Positions 42,718-54,300 of a stretch of DNA of 64,000 bases are shown here, one piece after another (position 1 is the first letter of the stretch; each line of letters starts with the position of its first letter). This DNA comes from Phaeodactylum tricornutum CCAP 1055/1 (Eukaryota > Bacillariophyta > Bacillariophyceae > Surirellales > Neidiaceae). Location: positions 310,001-374,000 of the forward strand of contig NC_011677.1 of assembly GCF_000150955.2 (NCBI RefSeq), read 5' to 3'. The notes beneath the pieces were generated by a model, which was given only the letters and a program-made list of their open reading frames with translations, did not search any database and had not been told where the DNA came from. The translations under genes were made by a program, and so were the position numbers.

Positions 42718-43599
42718 ATGCTGGTGTCAACCTTGCTGTCAAGCCTCATCGTCACATCTTCCTACTCGCTCCTTCCTAGTCAATTTATGATAGAATACAA
42801 CGCTGCCAACATGAAACTACCGTCGCTAGCAAGCAAGCCCGAACATGCGGTTGTCGTCGCCGATCCAACATTCTGGGGCCCATTTGTGCCTCGAGATACC
42901 TTCACTACATCATCGTCCTTTTCAGAGGAATCGCCGTCCGTCGCTGAGTCTGACGTATCGTCAATCGGTGAATTTGACTCCGAGGACGTTGTCCAAGGAG
43001 CCGTTTCTCCCAGGATACCCCTCCAGTGGGTTTTCAAAGGGCTCACATTGTGGTTGGAATACGAACAGTACGACAACGACCTGACCAAGGCTATCGAGCA
43101 CGCTGTTCGAGTCTACGGTACAGAGCGTATTCCAGTTGCACACTCAACAGCTATTTACGGCATGACTCATTTATCTGAGCAAGAAGCCATCGGAAAGCTC
43201 GCCAAGGTCTCAGAGGTAATAAAACGCTGGCCAGATATGGACAGACCTCAGGGCGTTACACAGGACATCGCGCAAGAGGGACGACCAGGGCAGGTTTGCA
43301 GTATTGCGTGGGCTGAGCTTACACTTTCAACCAATAATGATCACGAGCGCGCTTTGGACGAGCTCTACAAGCTCTTCGACGTTCCTGCCAAGCGGGAAGG
43401 AAGTTGGACACCACACATTAGTTTGGCCTATGACAATCCCGAAAACACTATCCTCAACCTACCGGATACGTTTTCCTATGTGATGCAGCATCCATCTCTT
43501 ATGAAGGGGCGACGCGTCAAGGCTATTTCGCTCTGGAATACTGCAGGAAAGATGGCAAACTGGCAGTGTTTGGATCGCGTATTTTTCACCAATCCTTAG
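42718..43599 (+). CDS. Secretory 2H phosphoesterase-like protein
   Basis: 293 residues, one exon. The ATG at 42718 opens a signal-peptide-like segment (MLVSTLLSSLIVTSSYSLL). After an acidic Ser-rich linker, residues about 115-290 hold two H-x-[ST]-h motifs about 90 residues apart: HSTAIYG near 141 and HISLAYD near 232. Two such motifs define the 2H superfamily (cyclic phosphodiesterases, RNA ligase-like LigT, plant CPDase), which act on 2',3'-cyclic or related phosphodiesters. The substrate cannot be told from sequence. Entry into the secretory pathway or plastid is inferred from the leader. Confidence 0.75.
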   Translation: MLVSTLLSSLIVTSSYSLLPSQFMIEYNAANMKLPSLASKPEHAVVVADPTFWGPFVPRDTFTTSSSFSEESPSVAESDVSSIGEFDSEDVVQGAVSPRIPLQWVFKGLTLWLEYEQYDNDLTKAIEHAVRVYGTERIPVAHSTAIYGMTHLSEQEAIGKLAKVSEVIKRWPDMDRPQGVTQDIAQEGRPGQVCSIAWAELTLSTNNDHERALDELYKLFDVPAKREGSWTPHISLAYDNPENTILNLPDTFSYVMQHPSLMKGRRVKAISLWNTAGKMANWQCLDRVFFTNP

Positions 43600-44041
43600 A
43601 CAAAATCGACGACTTTTTCCGTTCCGAATAGAGATTTTGGAAGCTCTCTCTATAGTCTACCGGAGACTTGGTAGATGGTAAAGAGGGATTAGATTAGATT
43701 CACCCTAACATTAATACATATTTTAGACCACACATTTTGGAAGGTGTAATTCTTCGTTTTTGTTATGGAAACGCCAATAGATCAAATCGTGTATGACCAA
43801 GTGGTCGAAAATGGACAGGGCCGTCCGTACCTGCCGGCCGTCAGCTTATCTGAGCGACAAGAAAAGAACGAGTACCGGACGGGTTGTCCATACAGCTACC
43901 ACTAATTTACTGGTAGGTCCCCTTTTCATCAGATTTTTTCATCAATTGCTTTCCCATCAGAAACTCCATCCAGAGACCATGGGCAATATATTATAGCCGA
44001 CAACACCAATCGACAGTGATAAAGGCACCGAAAATATCACA
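43600..44041. other. Intergenic region before the MYND gene
   Basis: About 440 bp between two plus-strand genes; no feature recognised. Confidence 0.35.
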
Positions 44042-44758
44042 ATGGAAAAAGCTCCACCTTCAATTTGCAAATGGATACAAACGCTGGAGCTGGGATATTC
44101 GGATGTGGACAAGCCTCCCGATGGAGGAATTTGCTTCCATTGCGCAGGACGTCATGCCAAGCTTCTCAAGTGTGCTCGATGTAAAGTAGCCACGTACTGC
44201 CAGCGGGATTGTCAGGTAGAAGATTGGAAAATCGGAAAACACAAGCTTGCCTGTCAATCTTATGCAAGGGTAGGGCCTTCGATGCAAATTGACGACGAAA
44301 ACGACAAGCAGCAAGCCTGCAATGAGTTGTTTGGCCGAATACGATTTTACGTGTGCCCGTACGCTGTCCACAAGGCGACGACACTTGGAAGAGGATTTCT
44401 CTTTATTCAAAGCGACCGCACACTCGCAACCATGTCCTTAACTTTGCCAAAGGATAGCTACGGTCGTCCAACCGACAATCGAGCTCTGTTGATATATTAC
44501 CTCACTCTCGGTGAGTTTGATGCGGAAGTTTGTCGAGAAGACTTTGAAATGGCTACAGTTCGCACAAAACTTCAAGAAGCAGTTGAAAACTACGATGAAG
44601 AGGACGAAATTGTCATTTTGATGCGCTTCAGGTGTGGCCATGTCTCCCTGGGCACGTCTGCGTTGGTTCCAGACCATCGGGTATGTAAAAAGCTCGGAAT
44701 TGACTACTACTCCGAAAGCACTGCAGCGGCCCTTCAGCTAAACATAGACGATAGTTAA
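44042..44758 (+). CDS. MYND zinc-finger protein
   Basis: 238 residues, one exon. Residues about 31-71 form a MYND finger: CFHC, CARC, YCQRDCQ, W...HKLAC, with all zinc ligands present. The remaining 160 residues (ELFGRIRFYVCPY, RGFLFIQSD, RALLIYYLTLGEFD) form a domain I have no name for; similar MYND proteins are numerous in diatoms. MYND fingers bind short proline-containing peptides, so a role as adaptor is possible. No SET domain is present, so it is not a SMYD methyltransferase. Confidence 0.82.
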   Translation: MEKAPPSICKWIQTLELGYSDVDKPPDGGICFHCAGRHAKLLKCARCKVATYCQRDCQVEDWKIGKHKLACQSYARVGPSMQIDDENDKQQACNELFGRIRFYVCPYAVHKATTLGRGFLFIQSDRTLATMSLTLPKDSYGRPTDNRALLIYYLTLGEFDAEVCREDFEMATVRTKLQEAVENYDEEDEIVILMRFRCGHVSLGTSALVPDHRVCKKLGIDYYSESTAAALQLNIDDS

Positions 44759-45231
44759 TCATATCTGACGGTCGGTGTTTCGGTTACGTAAATCAACGAT
44801 GACAAGCCGTTGATGTTCCCCAAGCATAGATTGTAAACGTCGTTTGCTATATACTCCTTCTGTACCTTCTTCATTCCTAGAATGAATGTTTTTCGCAAAT
44901 ACAATAGTGACTGCGGGATATAGATTACATTTACAGTTAGTTTTTGTTTACAGTTAGTGATAAAGTGACTTCATTTATTTTAACCGTGGCCGAACCTCAC
45001 CTGTACAGGTTATGTTGGTCGTTTACTGTTAACAGATTTTGCGGACGTACCTATCTCTCCTTGGCTACTCTAGCTAGGGATCGTTTTTCGCGCGCAGGCT
45101 GGTAGTGGAAACCTAGAAAAGGTCGCCGAATTCTGTATATTACACCACGTCCATACCACAAAATTATTGGTCATATTCTGTCTAGTATCAACGTCTCGTA
45201 TGTTCCAGTTGCGCGTCTTTTGCAGTCAGGA
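44759..45231. other. Intergenic region with two TTTACAGTTAG words
   Basis: About 470 bp. TTTACAGTTAG occurs twice in tandem at 44931-44941 and 44947-44957, and an inverted relative, TTTACTGTTAAC, at 45027. Their meaning is unknown; see the finding on this word. Confidence 0.45.
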
Positions 45232-46824
45232 ATGATCCAAAAAATCCTCCGCGGAATACTGGAGGAAGCACTGTGCAGCATAATATCTCTCTTAACAATA
45301 ACAATCACCATGACGATGACATTCCTCCTTCAGTTACTGGCATTCCTGGGTTTGTCCCGCCATATTTTGGCAGAAACCAATAGCTCCACGAGTAAGGTGT
45401 ATGTGCATATTCCGTTCCACCTGCACAACCCTAGCGGATTCGCTCACGTGCAGGCGGAGTTTGGTTTTCAACACACATCTGGTTCGATTGCGGAGTACGT
45501 TTATTATCTCGACGACCATCTGTGCAGTCCACTCGCTTTTAATAAAACAGAAGGATACCCGTCGCACAATCAAGGTTTGAATCCGCCATTTATTCTCCTT
45601 GCAAACGCGGGTACATGTTCGGCGGTCACCAAGGCTCGGCACGCTCAACAAGTAGGGGCTTCCGCGCTGATCATCGCGGACCTGCACTGTAATTGCGACG
45701 ACAAGGACTGTACAAAAGCCTTTCCGAAAAGTGAATGTCAAGAGAAGGATCCCAAGCTAGTCAACGATGGCTCCGGAAATGACATTTCTATCCCTTCATT
45801 CCTCATGTTTAAAGGGATCACCTCCCAAGTCAAGGAAAAGCTTGTTCAGAATCAGCCTGTTCTGATGGAACTTGTGTGGGGTCTCCCCAAAGACGCTACT
45901 AAAGACGCCAGTCTTGCCCTCTGGTACCATCTTTGGACTACCGCGTACGATCCGTTAGTTGATGTATTGACCTACCATAACGTGCGCGCTGTCTCCAAGG
46001 CATTAAAGGGTCATGCCAAATTCACGCCGAGGTACTCCATCATTGACGGTACCCGTTTCAAGTGCGTCAACGGACCCCAGGAAAATGGACCTTGCGACCA
46101 CTTGTGCACTAACAAAGGGCGCTACTGTACCACGCATGCGACCAATTTGAGTGGACATGCCATTGTGAAGGAAACCTTGCGCCGGCTTTGTATTTGGGAG
46201 CATTTTGCCAAGGAAAACGAAGATCCCTGGTGGGAATATGTTCTCTACCACAAAGAACATTGCAGCGAGCCTCATTATTTTGCCAACGAAACTTGTCTTA
46301 CAAAAGCGCTCGTACATGCAAACGTGGACTCGCATACGGTCGAGGAGTGCATGAAGGATGCTGGGGACACGGAAGCGGATGTAGCAAACACTCTTTTAGA
46401 CGAAATGATCCAAAAGCAGAAGCAATCGAGCGTCGTTGCACTCCCCGCAATTACTGTCAACCAGGATGTTTTAGATCACATGTCTTCGTGGTCACTCTTT
46501 GAGAGCATTTGTCGGAGATACTGGGACTCGAAGGTTTCCACTCCTGAAATATGTGTCAAGTGCGGTGCCTGTCCCAATATTATAGGTTGCATCGAGGAGG
46601 GTCACTGCGTTGGTTTCCACGATAAAAGTGACAACGAGAACAATGCGCCCACCGACAAGAAGGAAAACAAAAGGAAAAAGGCCTATCATGGGTGGAGGTT
46701 CTTTTGGTTCATTGTGATAAGCTGTCTTTGCGGTTTGGGCTATTACCAGTACAAGCAACAACATGGATACGGCGACCGGTCAGGTCCGTTTCAAGGATAT
46801 CTGCAGCTCAGCAGCGATCCTTAG
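45232..46824 (+). CDS. Vacuolar sorting receptor (VSR)-like type I membrane protein
   Basis: 530 residues, one exon. A signal peptide ends near residue 50 (an inner ATG at 45310 would give a more usual length). A protease-associated domain (about 85-205) contains CSPL, FILLANAGTCS, KARHAQQVGASALIIAD and ISIPSFLM. The VSR central region follows: GRYCTTHATNLSGHAIVKET, LRRLCIWEHF, PWWEYV, DAGDTEAD and VALPAITVNQ, with many paired cysteines. One membrane segment lies near 488-508 (FFWFIVISCLCGLGYY) with a short cytosolic tail. Plant VSRs carry cargo from Golgi to lytic vacuole; their tail YxxPhi motif is replaced here by GYLQL-like residues. EGF repeats are reduced to one Cys-rich piece. Confidence 0.82.
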   Translation: MIQKILRGILEEALCSIISLLTITITMTMTFLLQLLAFLGLSRHILAETNSSTSKVYVHIPFHLHNPSGFAHVQAEFGFQHTSGSIAEYVYYLDDHLCSPLAFNKTEGYPSHNQGLNPPFILLANAGTCSAVTKARHAQQVGASALIIADLHCNCDDKDCTKAFPKSECQEKDPKLVNDGSGNDISIPSFLMFKGITSQVKEKLVQNQPVLMELVWGLPKDATKDASLALWYHLWTTAYDPLVDVLTYHNVRAVSKALKGHAKFTPRYSIIDGTRFKCVNGPQENGPCDHLCTNKGRYCTTHATNLSGHAIVKETLRRLCIWEHFAKENEDPWWEYVLYHKEHCSEPHYFANETCLTKALVHANVDSHTVEECMKDAGDTEADVANTLLDEMIQKQKQSSVVALPAITVNQDVLDHMSSWSLFESICRRYWDSKVSTPEICVKCGACPNIIGCIEEGHCVGFHDKSDNENNAPTDKKENKRKKAYHGWRFFWFIVISCLCGLGYYQYKQQHGYGDRSGPFQGYLQLSSDP

Positions 46825-46939
46825 AAATTGCATTGCTTCAGTGGGTGTTTCTCTACAGACAAAGTTCTTGCACATCATATTCATTGAGAACTACATGTTA
46901 TTTAGTGTGTGGCACGGGGCTCACTATGAAAAATGTCTT

Positions 46940-47638
46940 TCAAGCAGCGGCCGCCAAAAAGGGTTCCTGGAGAAGAGTAGCATTAAGTAAAAAGTTGATT
47001 TTCGCCTGGAACAGCATTGAGGAGGTGTGATCGTCGTCGTAAATGTAAGTTGCAACTGAATCGAGAAAACGCATAAGACAGACAAAGTAGCGCTGGCATT
47101 CTGAGAAATCGGACAGCTCAAAACAAACTTCAGCCAAGTTGTTGAATACGGACATGCACACCATGTCGACCACAGCATTGCCTGTGGCCGTTTTGAGCAC
47201 ACCCACAGCGACCAAGAGCATGTAACTTTTTTGGTATAATGACATAGCCTTAAAGAATTGTATTCGAGATTGACTCCCACTGCATTCAAATCCCTTCAGA
47301 TGATAGACAATTGCCAAGTTAAAGATGACTATGCTAGAAAACACAGTGTCATTCACCGACGATTCGAGGGAGTAAGCTGTGATAGAAGAAAGAAGGTTAA
47401 TGCCTGAAGAATACATGAACGGTGTAGATGACGAATTGTTGGTTACGGAGTAAATGGCAGCTGGAGCAGATGAAGCTGGTTGAGTCTGTGACCATCGGAA
47501 ACTTTCTTGGGGGCAATTTACATCTCCTGATACGTTCATCAGTGCCGTTCGGAAGAGGTCAAAAGCCTCAACGAGTTTACCCTCTTTCAGGCAGAGGACA
47601 CCCTTGTTGTTAAGATTCACGGCAATTTGTCGGCTCAT
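46940..47638 (-). CDS. Helical-repeat (TPR-like) protein, paralogue 1
   Basis: 232 residues, one exon, starting at the first ATG in frame. Repeated helix pairs resemble TPR: AVNLNNKGVLCLKEGKLVEAF, then IFNLAIVYHLKG, and VFNNLAEVCFELSDFSECQRYF. The paralogue at 49825-50577 has the same plan and the same end (FLLNA followed by AAA). Such small TPR-like proteins with NNLA..CFEL..Y motifs are frequent in diatoms and have no assigned role. Its 3' end lies 115 bp from the VSR-like stop, convergent. Confidence 0.7.
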   Translation of the reverse strand: MSRQIAVNLNNKGVLCLKEGKLVEAFDLFRTALMNVSGDVNCPQESFRWSQTQPASSAPAAIYSVTNNSSSTPFMYSSGINLLSSITAYSLESSVNDTVFSSIVIFNLAIVYHLKGFECSGSQSRIQFFKAMSLYQKSYMLLVAVGVLKTATGNAVVDMVCMSVFNNLAEVCFELSDFSECQRYFVCLMRFLDSVATYIYDDDHTSSMLFQAKINFLLNATLLQEPFLAAAA

Positions 47639-48647
47639 GGAAACACCGAGATTTAAGGCAGCCAAGAATTAATCGACCCTTTGGTACATTTACAGTCGAT
47701 CATCCACCTGTTTGTTTTGTGCGGCGCGATGGTAAAAGCTCAGAGACTGCTAGTATAATCTCCAGGTTGTGCGCCAAACAAAAAGTTCTCCCAACGATCA
47801 AATCATGGCACTACTGTTCTCCAGTACCGGGAATCAAGTTTTCCTACTTTCATTTTGTTTTCTGGAAGGCCCCTGAAATGAATAATAAAGTTTTGCAAAA
47901 AATCCTTCAGGCGAACTTTATGTGCTTGCTTTAATATAATAACAGTATTCGAAAATGGATCGAAAAATCTGTGGAGTCGCAGTCGACTTAGAAAATGTAC
48001 TTACCAGTTTATATTCACTGTCAAATGTGACTGTGACAGTATCTTATTCTGAGATCACACTCCAGCTAATCTTTTGTAAGCAATCTATTTGATCATAATA
48101 TTCGACTTTGATTGGGTTGCAGATAGACTACGCTTTGATAATATTGGTATCATGTCGGGTTTTGGTCCGCCTCTCCCCATAAGTACACCCTTATCCCGCC
48201 AAACGACGGGATCAGTCATCTTGAACGGAGTAGAAATTTAATTTTTGTTCCCGAGAACTGCCAGGGCAAAATATGTAGAAAGGTAGGACAATTTGTCGCC
48301 AGTGCAGGCGCCCGCAAACACTGAAGCTTGCGTAGATATCCGAGGCAAGTACAAAGCAAATTGGATTAAGCAGGTCAATTTGTGTCAACGAACCACCTTT
48401 TGAAGCTTGCTATCAAGATCCGTTGCCTATTTCTGCTGCTCTCCATCTGGAAATGATGATAAGTTCTACCTGCTTACGAGTGTATTTGTAGAATACGACG
48501 AAAGAGTAGAAGTTTGGGGGAAAGCCTTGTAGAGGCTCCGATTGTTTTAATTGGTAGGTTTTTAGATTGAGATTGTGAGACTAAAATATAGATTCCAAAA
48601 TGAAACCTTTTGTGTTGGAAACAGAATGTACAAACGTAGAAACCCCG
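47639..48647. other. Intergenic stretch before the DNA element
   Basis: About 1 kb of A/T-rich DNA without a recognisable gene; TTTACAGTCG at 47691 near the start of the paralogue gene is the only recurrent word. Confidence 0.4.
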
Positions 48648-49202
48648 TAGCCAATGTACTGGCTATCGAACCATTGACATAGTTTTTGTCAAGATGATTG
48701 GATCACCTATGTGATCGCCAAACCATCGAGTTCGGATGGTGCCAACAGTATCTGTTGACAACTTTCATCTAGGGAAACCGTATGGTAATCAGGAATATCT
48801 GTTGACAACTTTCATCTAGGGAAACCGTATGGTAATCAGGAATATTTTTTTCCTAGCATATCAGGTTTGATAAGACGAGTCGTCTTATACGCCTGATGCA
48901 ACGGAACCAGAGTTGTGTATGTTGCAAACATTTGGGTGCATAACGCAAATATTTGGTTTCCTATGAGACGCTTCGTATTTTCCTCCGGCATGCCACACAC
49001 GGGTAATGAACCCGACGAGGACAGTCGTCTGGCCACTGCGTCTGTCCTACGACAGAGCCAGGAAAAAGGAAATGGCAACGTGGCCAAGATCTAGAGCTAG
49101 TGAATCCTAGGTAGATGTTCCAACAAACAATGCTAAGACTAAGCAATTCTATCTACAACGTAGTATCAAATTGTAGCATTTGCGTGGCTATAATTTATCA
49201 AT
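48648..49202. mobile_element. Second copy of the MITE-like DNA element, one terminal repeat missing
   Basis: Inverted relative of the element at 8406-9007. The right end (GCTATAATTTATCAAT, to 49202) and the inner 100-base repeat match, as do the central palindrome (about 48870-48890) and the block with CATCGAGTTCGGATGG. On the left the match begins at GTAGCCAATGTACTGGC, so the left terminal repeat is absent. A 47-bp stretch is duplicated in tandem at 48749-48795 and 48796-48842, which is single in the other copy. Confidence 0.8.
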
Positions 49203-49824
49203 GAGCCATTCTCTATGGAAGAGCGTCAAGAATAATTTTATACGTTTAGGATCTACGCACGCAAAACAATAATTTTCCTAGGATTGTTGGTCTCGATACC
49301 ATTCTATCGCTAAGCACCTTTCTTGAGGAATACTTTACCTATTTTAGCGAAATTCTCCGCCACAGTCATCCGAAGGCGGCACGGACGCTTTCCAAATTTC
49401 GTCACAACAGAAACTACGGAGATTGCTAACAACCGAAGACAATCTGTTTACAGTTAGAAAGACAGGGGCTTCAGCCATGGTCCGCTACTTGTGGTAAAGG
49501 TAGGGCCGGTGAATGGAAATGACTTTGCGATATCATAGGGTTAGTTCCGGTCTGTTCCTTCCCGTCTTTTATTTTGTAGCGACTAGCCACAAACCCTGCT
49601 TTTTGTGGCTTTTCTACTCAGCAGAGCCGGCTGCTTTCCAACCTCCAAAAGCAATAGACAGGTGCAATGCACCAGCTGACAGGAGTCTTAAATACGTGTA
49701 GCCCCTAGCTCCCTAAAATCAAGCTAGCTCCGTTTTCGAGAGCTGTAACAGACCAACATACATTCGAGGCAATGATATCATCGACTATGGCTATAAAACC
49801 AGAGGTTATGTTACTCTTTCCTTT
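49203..49824. other. Intergenic stretch between DNA element and paralogue 2
   Basis: About 620 bp with one TTTACAGTTAG word at 49446. A short open frame at 49513-49701 shows no motif and is not called. Confidence 0.4.
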
Positions 49825-50577
49825 TTACGCAGCGTTCGCAAAATTCGGGGTTTTCAGAATGATTGCATTTAGTAGAAAGTTGCGCTTGTGCTGTTCTATA
49901 GCGTCGCGAGCTGCGGGGTCATCGTAGAAAATCGGGGATATTGCGTACGCAAACCGATACAAGCTATCGAAATAGCGCTCGGACTCTTCGTAATTGACGA
50001 GCTCGAAACAAACATGCGCCAAATTATTAAACAGCGCCATGAACAGGAGATCCACCATTGCATTACCAGTCGGCATGGGGGGGATGCCGACATCCAGCAA
50101 TAAAACATACGCTTTCTGATACATTGACAGTGATTTTGTTAATTGGGATCCAGAATAAGTCTCAAGACCATTCACATGGTAGGCGACACCGAGATTGAAA
50201 ATTATAATGCTGGATACTGCGATTTCATTGACTAGATTGTCACAGGAAAAGGCGATACCGGAAGGGAGCAAGCGAATCCCATCAGAATAGACAAAAGTTA
50301 TTGAAGCACAAGAACAGCCAGTTCTTTTCTCTTCGGTATCTTGAAATGCGGAATCTTTCACTGCCAATGATTGGTACAGTATAGGCCCAGACTTCGTGGT
50401 TCGGTCGGCCACCAACGCATCGACAGTCTCGCTACAGTGGGGGTCAACAACACATATGGTCTGAAACAAAGCCTCCCGAAGCAACTCAAAAGCCTTGTTA
50501 AGATTCTGGAATGTAAGGAAACTCACTGCCATATTATTGAGATGCACTGCCAATTGCTGGTTCCCGGTAGATGCCAT
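49825..50577 (-). CDS. Helical-repeat (TPR-like) protein, paralogue 2
   Basis: 250 residues, one exon; start at the ATG of MASTGNQQLAVHLNNMAV. Aligned features shared with the gene at 46940-47638: LNNMAVSFLTFQNLNKAFELLREAL, IIFNLGVAYHVNGLE (partly), MYQKAYVLLLDVG, ALFNNLAHVCFELVNYEESERYF and the end FLLNAIILKTP.FANAA. Divergence is large (roughly half the residues), so the duplication is old; both copies remain open. Same strand, 2.2 kb apart. Function unknown; protein binding is likely if the repeats fold as TPR. Confidence 0.72.
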   Translation of the reverse strand: MASTGNQQLAVHLNNMAVSFLTFQNLNKAFELLREALFQTICVVDPHCSETVDALVADRTTKSGPILYQSLAVKDSAFQDTEEKRTGCSCASITFVYSDGIRLLPSGIAFSCDNLVNEIAVSSIIIFNLGVAYHVNGLETYSGSQLTKSLSMYQKAYVLLLDVGIPPMPTGNAMVDLLFMALFNNLAHVCFELVNYEESERYFDSLYRFAYAISPIFYDDPAARDAIEQHKRNFLLNAIILKTPNFANAA

Positions 50578-51325
50578 AGTCAAAAGACTTCAGTACCGTG
50601 CGGGTTTTGAAAAAAAAACGAATGTGGGCTGCTTTCGCTGAAGTAAAAAAGGCAACGGAGAAATGTGTTTTACGCGGTGGAGCTAAAATCTACTACGGAC
50701 AACAATTATTGCGGTATACGCCTTCGGTCAAACTGTATCTCTAGATCTTAGACTGTGAATGGATGCGGACGTGTTGGAAGGACGCTTGCTTGCGCCATTG
50801 ACACGCTTCCGCGGGAGTCAATTAGTTTCAGAACCAATATAAATGTATTTGGAGCAGGGGAAAATGCAATTGCCTAATTATCTGACTTCCGCTGACGGCG
50901 ACATAAGTAAAAATATGTGAAATTACATACCGAACTCTCAGCTAGATCGAAAAAAGGTATCAATTCCCGCACTCTCAAAATCCTTTTCAACAATATAACA
51001 AAAACGTTTCTGATCATATTCAATGTGAAGCTTAAACGTTTAATTCGATGGTCCTGCTAAATAATTCTATTTTACTATATTTCATCTTCTTATTGACTCA
51101 GAATCTGATTTATCGGATGCTGTTTAATGTTGATACTCTGATTTTGACAGATTTATCATGGAATAATGGACCACATGATAAATAGTCGAATGAGAAGTAG
51201 TAGCAGGGAGAGAAATACATCCCAACGTTACTAGACGTAGAGAAACGCTTTGACAAAATCATGCTCGTCGGCTTCAAGCAAATACAAAGCTTCGTGGTTA
51301 CTGCTGAAATCTCTTTACAGTTAGC
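50578..51325. other. Intergenic A/T-rich stretch
   Basis: About 750 bp between two minus-strand genes; strongly A/T-rich at 50920-51180. TTTACAGTTAG occurs at 51314, just past the transportin stop codon. No gene recognised. Confidence 0.4.
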
Positions 51326-54300
51326 CTACATGTTATAAAACTCGCGGAGGAGACGTCGAATATTCACCGGCAGTCCTTGCTGAACTGCTCTCCATGTCGT
51401 CTCATCGACGGATGTCTTTAGGTCTGAGATGAGTTTAAAAAGGGCTTCGCCAAGTTCCGGCTCGTTAGCGGGGAACGGACGGAATTTGTAGTCTCCATTT
51501 AGAAGGACAACTGATTGCTCTGGTATTTCCGCTGGCATATGCCAAGTCACGATAGCAAAAATGATGGATGCGATCGCATCAGAAACGGTTGCGGAAGATG
51601 TCTGAAATGCCTGGGGATTGGCGTAGATAGCAGCAACAAATCCTTGGAATGCGTCACGCCTCTCTTTGGGGTCCACAATTTTTGCCATCCCGTCACACCA
51701 TCCGAGCAAAAATCGAGGGAGGTCAGGCGCAAGAAACTGGGGGTTAACCTTGGCGAGTCGCCCGGCACATGCTGCTGCATTTTCAGCGATGCCGGGAATA
51801 TCCGATCCCCTGCCGTTCCGCTCAATACCATTGCCCATCAACAATGCAATGAGATTCTGAACAAGATCAGGCACAACAGCTTCCAGAGGCGAGGAATTTC
51901 GTTCGCATCGAACGCAAATTTCGCCCAGTGCCCAGACTGCATTTGTACTCACAGACGGTTGTACCGGATCCATATTTGCAACGAGTTCTTTCAGAAGCTC
52001 TGGCAATGCCTGTTCCAGTAAAGCCGGGGAGCTGCGAGCCAGGTCGCCGACCAAAGCGATAGCGCTCATTCGCACGCCGGGAATATCATGTTTGCAAAGT
52101 GCCAGAAGTACCGGAAGAAAATGCTGCCCGTATCGTCGGCTACTTGAAACCAGCGATGGAAAACTCTCTCCGAGACCTTCGACCAATCCGTCCAAGAGAT
52201 CCGTTGCGCAAACAATGGGGTCCGCCTCTTCTTCGTGTTCCAGTTTTTCGCCAGAAGCAGTAAGAATTAGCTGAACTGCTTCGATGATACCCATCGCGTT
52301 GTCAAATGACTCGAGCGAGTAGGGCTGATAGTTCATTCCCGAAGTCATGGCTACACTTGCCAGGCTCTCCATGAGTGGTAGCAACGTCCGGTCGGTGGGG
52401 TCGTTCTTGGCTAAACCGCTCCACATCTGCAACAATGGGGGGACGTAGATCGATGGCAGATCCCCTTCAGCGATTGATGGGCCACAGCAGTCAGCAATTA
52501 TTCCAACCACATCGAAGATCATTAAGAGACTCCGGCCCTGGTAGCGTGACAAGGCTGAGACAAGGCCGTAGTAAATGTGCGACAAATATGGCGTCATCAG
52601 ATCCCCTGCTGATTCGATAATGACGCCGAATGCAGAGCAGCAAGAAATTTGGACCCTCCGGTTCCTATCGCTCAAGCGAGTCAGAAATACCTCTGTCATG
52701 TGCGCCAGTAGATGACCTTGGGCTCCGGTTTGAACTTGCTCTACGGCCCATGAAGCAAACCGTCCTATCGTCCACGCGGCAATACATTTTACTTGAGGTA
52801 AAGTACTGGGAGATTCAGGAGCCGCAAGATGATTTACTAGATACAGGTGCATTTGAGACATGTGTACATTCAAAGCATCCCGACAACCTTCTGCGACTGC
52901 CCCAAGTGCCAGGATAGACGCCTCCTGTACCCACGGACATGAGCTGGAGAGTCCATTTTGCAAAGCGGGTAGTAAGCTTGGGAGGATAGAATCGGCACCA
53001 AACAGACTGGACAGAGAGTCAAGACTTGCTGCGGCGCACTTACGTAACGTCCATTCATTATTGTCGTCGTCAAACTCGCCATCATCCTCATCGTCTTGAT
53101 CATAGCCATCATCGTCGTCGCTACTTTCATCGGGACCGCCCACATGTTTTGCCCGGCTGCGATGAAATACGGGCTTGATTGTACTCATCCCGTTGTATCC
53201 TTCCTGTTGGTCAATCTCGTTTCTTGCCTGGAGCTCAATCTGTTGCTCGGGAAGGTATACCATGTTCTCCAAAAGAATGGGAATCAGTTTAGGTAGAACT
53301 CCTCCAATTGTTTCGACCATCGCTGGTGTGCACACATCTTCGTCCAAGGTTGCAAACGTGAACCAAAACTCGCAAGCTTCTAATGCCACTGCATCGTGAT
53401 GACGATCTGCCGTACTCGTGAGCATAAATTGGCTGACGGCCTGGAGGTGGGGTTGAATATATTCGGTTCGGAGTTGTAACAGCGTGACAATCGAACGGCA
53501 CACCCACTTTCGAATCGAGGCGCTAGGATCCGTAGAAAGGGCGCTTAGTCCGCCGAGATAGTCGTTGAAGTACAGGACCAAAGCGCTCGGCATAACGTTG
53601 TCGGAGAGACAGGCTGTGAGCGATTGCAGAGCAGCAACTTTACAGAATTCACTGTTGCATGAAAGGAATCGAATCAGCACAGGAATCAAACTATCCAATT
53701 CTTCCTGCGTCAACTCGGTCGGTCCATCTTCCATCATTTTTCGAATTGTAGCAAGCGACCCTTCCATTAAGGCAGCGTTCTCTGTCTTCTGTAAGTTTGC
53801 AATCAAAGCAGGTATCAGCTGAGGCCACGCGCGAACACATAGCCCCGGTTGGACACTATCTGCCGAAACCGCAGAAGTGGCTATCACAGAACTTGCAACC
53901 GCTCGGAGCTCAGAGTGCTGACATCCGAGGGCTTGTAACAGCGCTTCTTTAAGAAGATCCGAGCTTGGTGGTTGGATGGAAAGCGACTGACGTCCTTGCA
54001 AAATTGGTGGCCTCAAGAGAGCATTCTTGAGCACTAGACCTGCCATTTGTCCGAATGGAATCCACATGGACATATCTTGCTGTAGCCTCAGCACCGTGGA
54101 AGGATCGGCTTGTCTCCATGAATCTAGCTCGGATGGATTTATGTGCGCTGTCATCTCAGCCGCATTATCACTGCCTACGAGCACGAGAGCCAACTGATAG
54201 CAAAGATTTCCGTAAGATTCAGCCGAGGCCGAGAGCGCCTCGTCTCGGGCGCGGATTGATTGGACATGAACATTGTGATTTTCTGGATTGGAAAGGGCCG

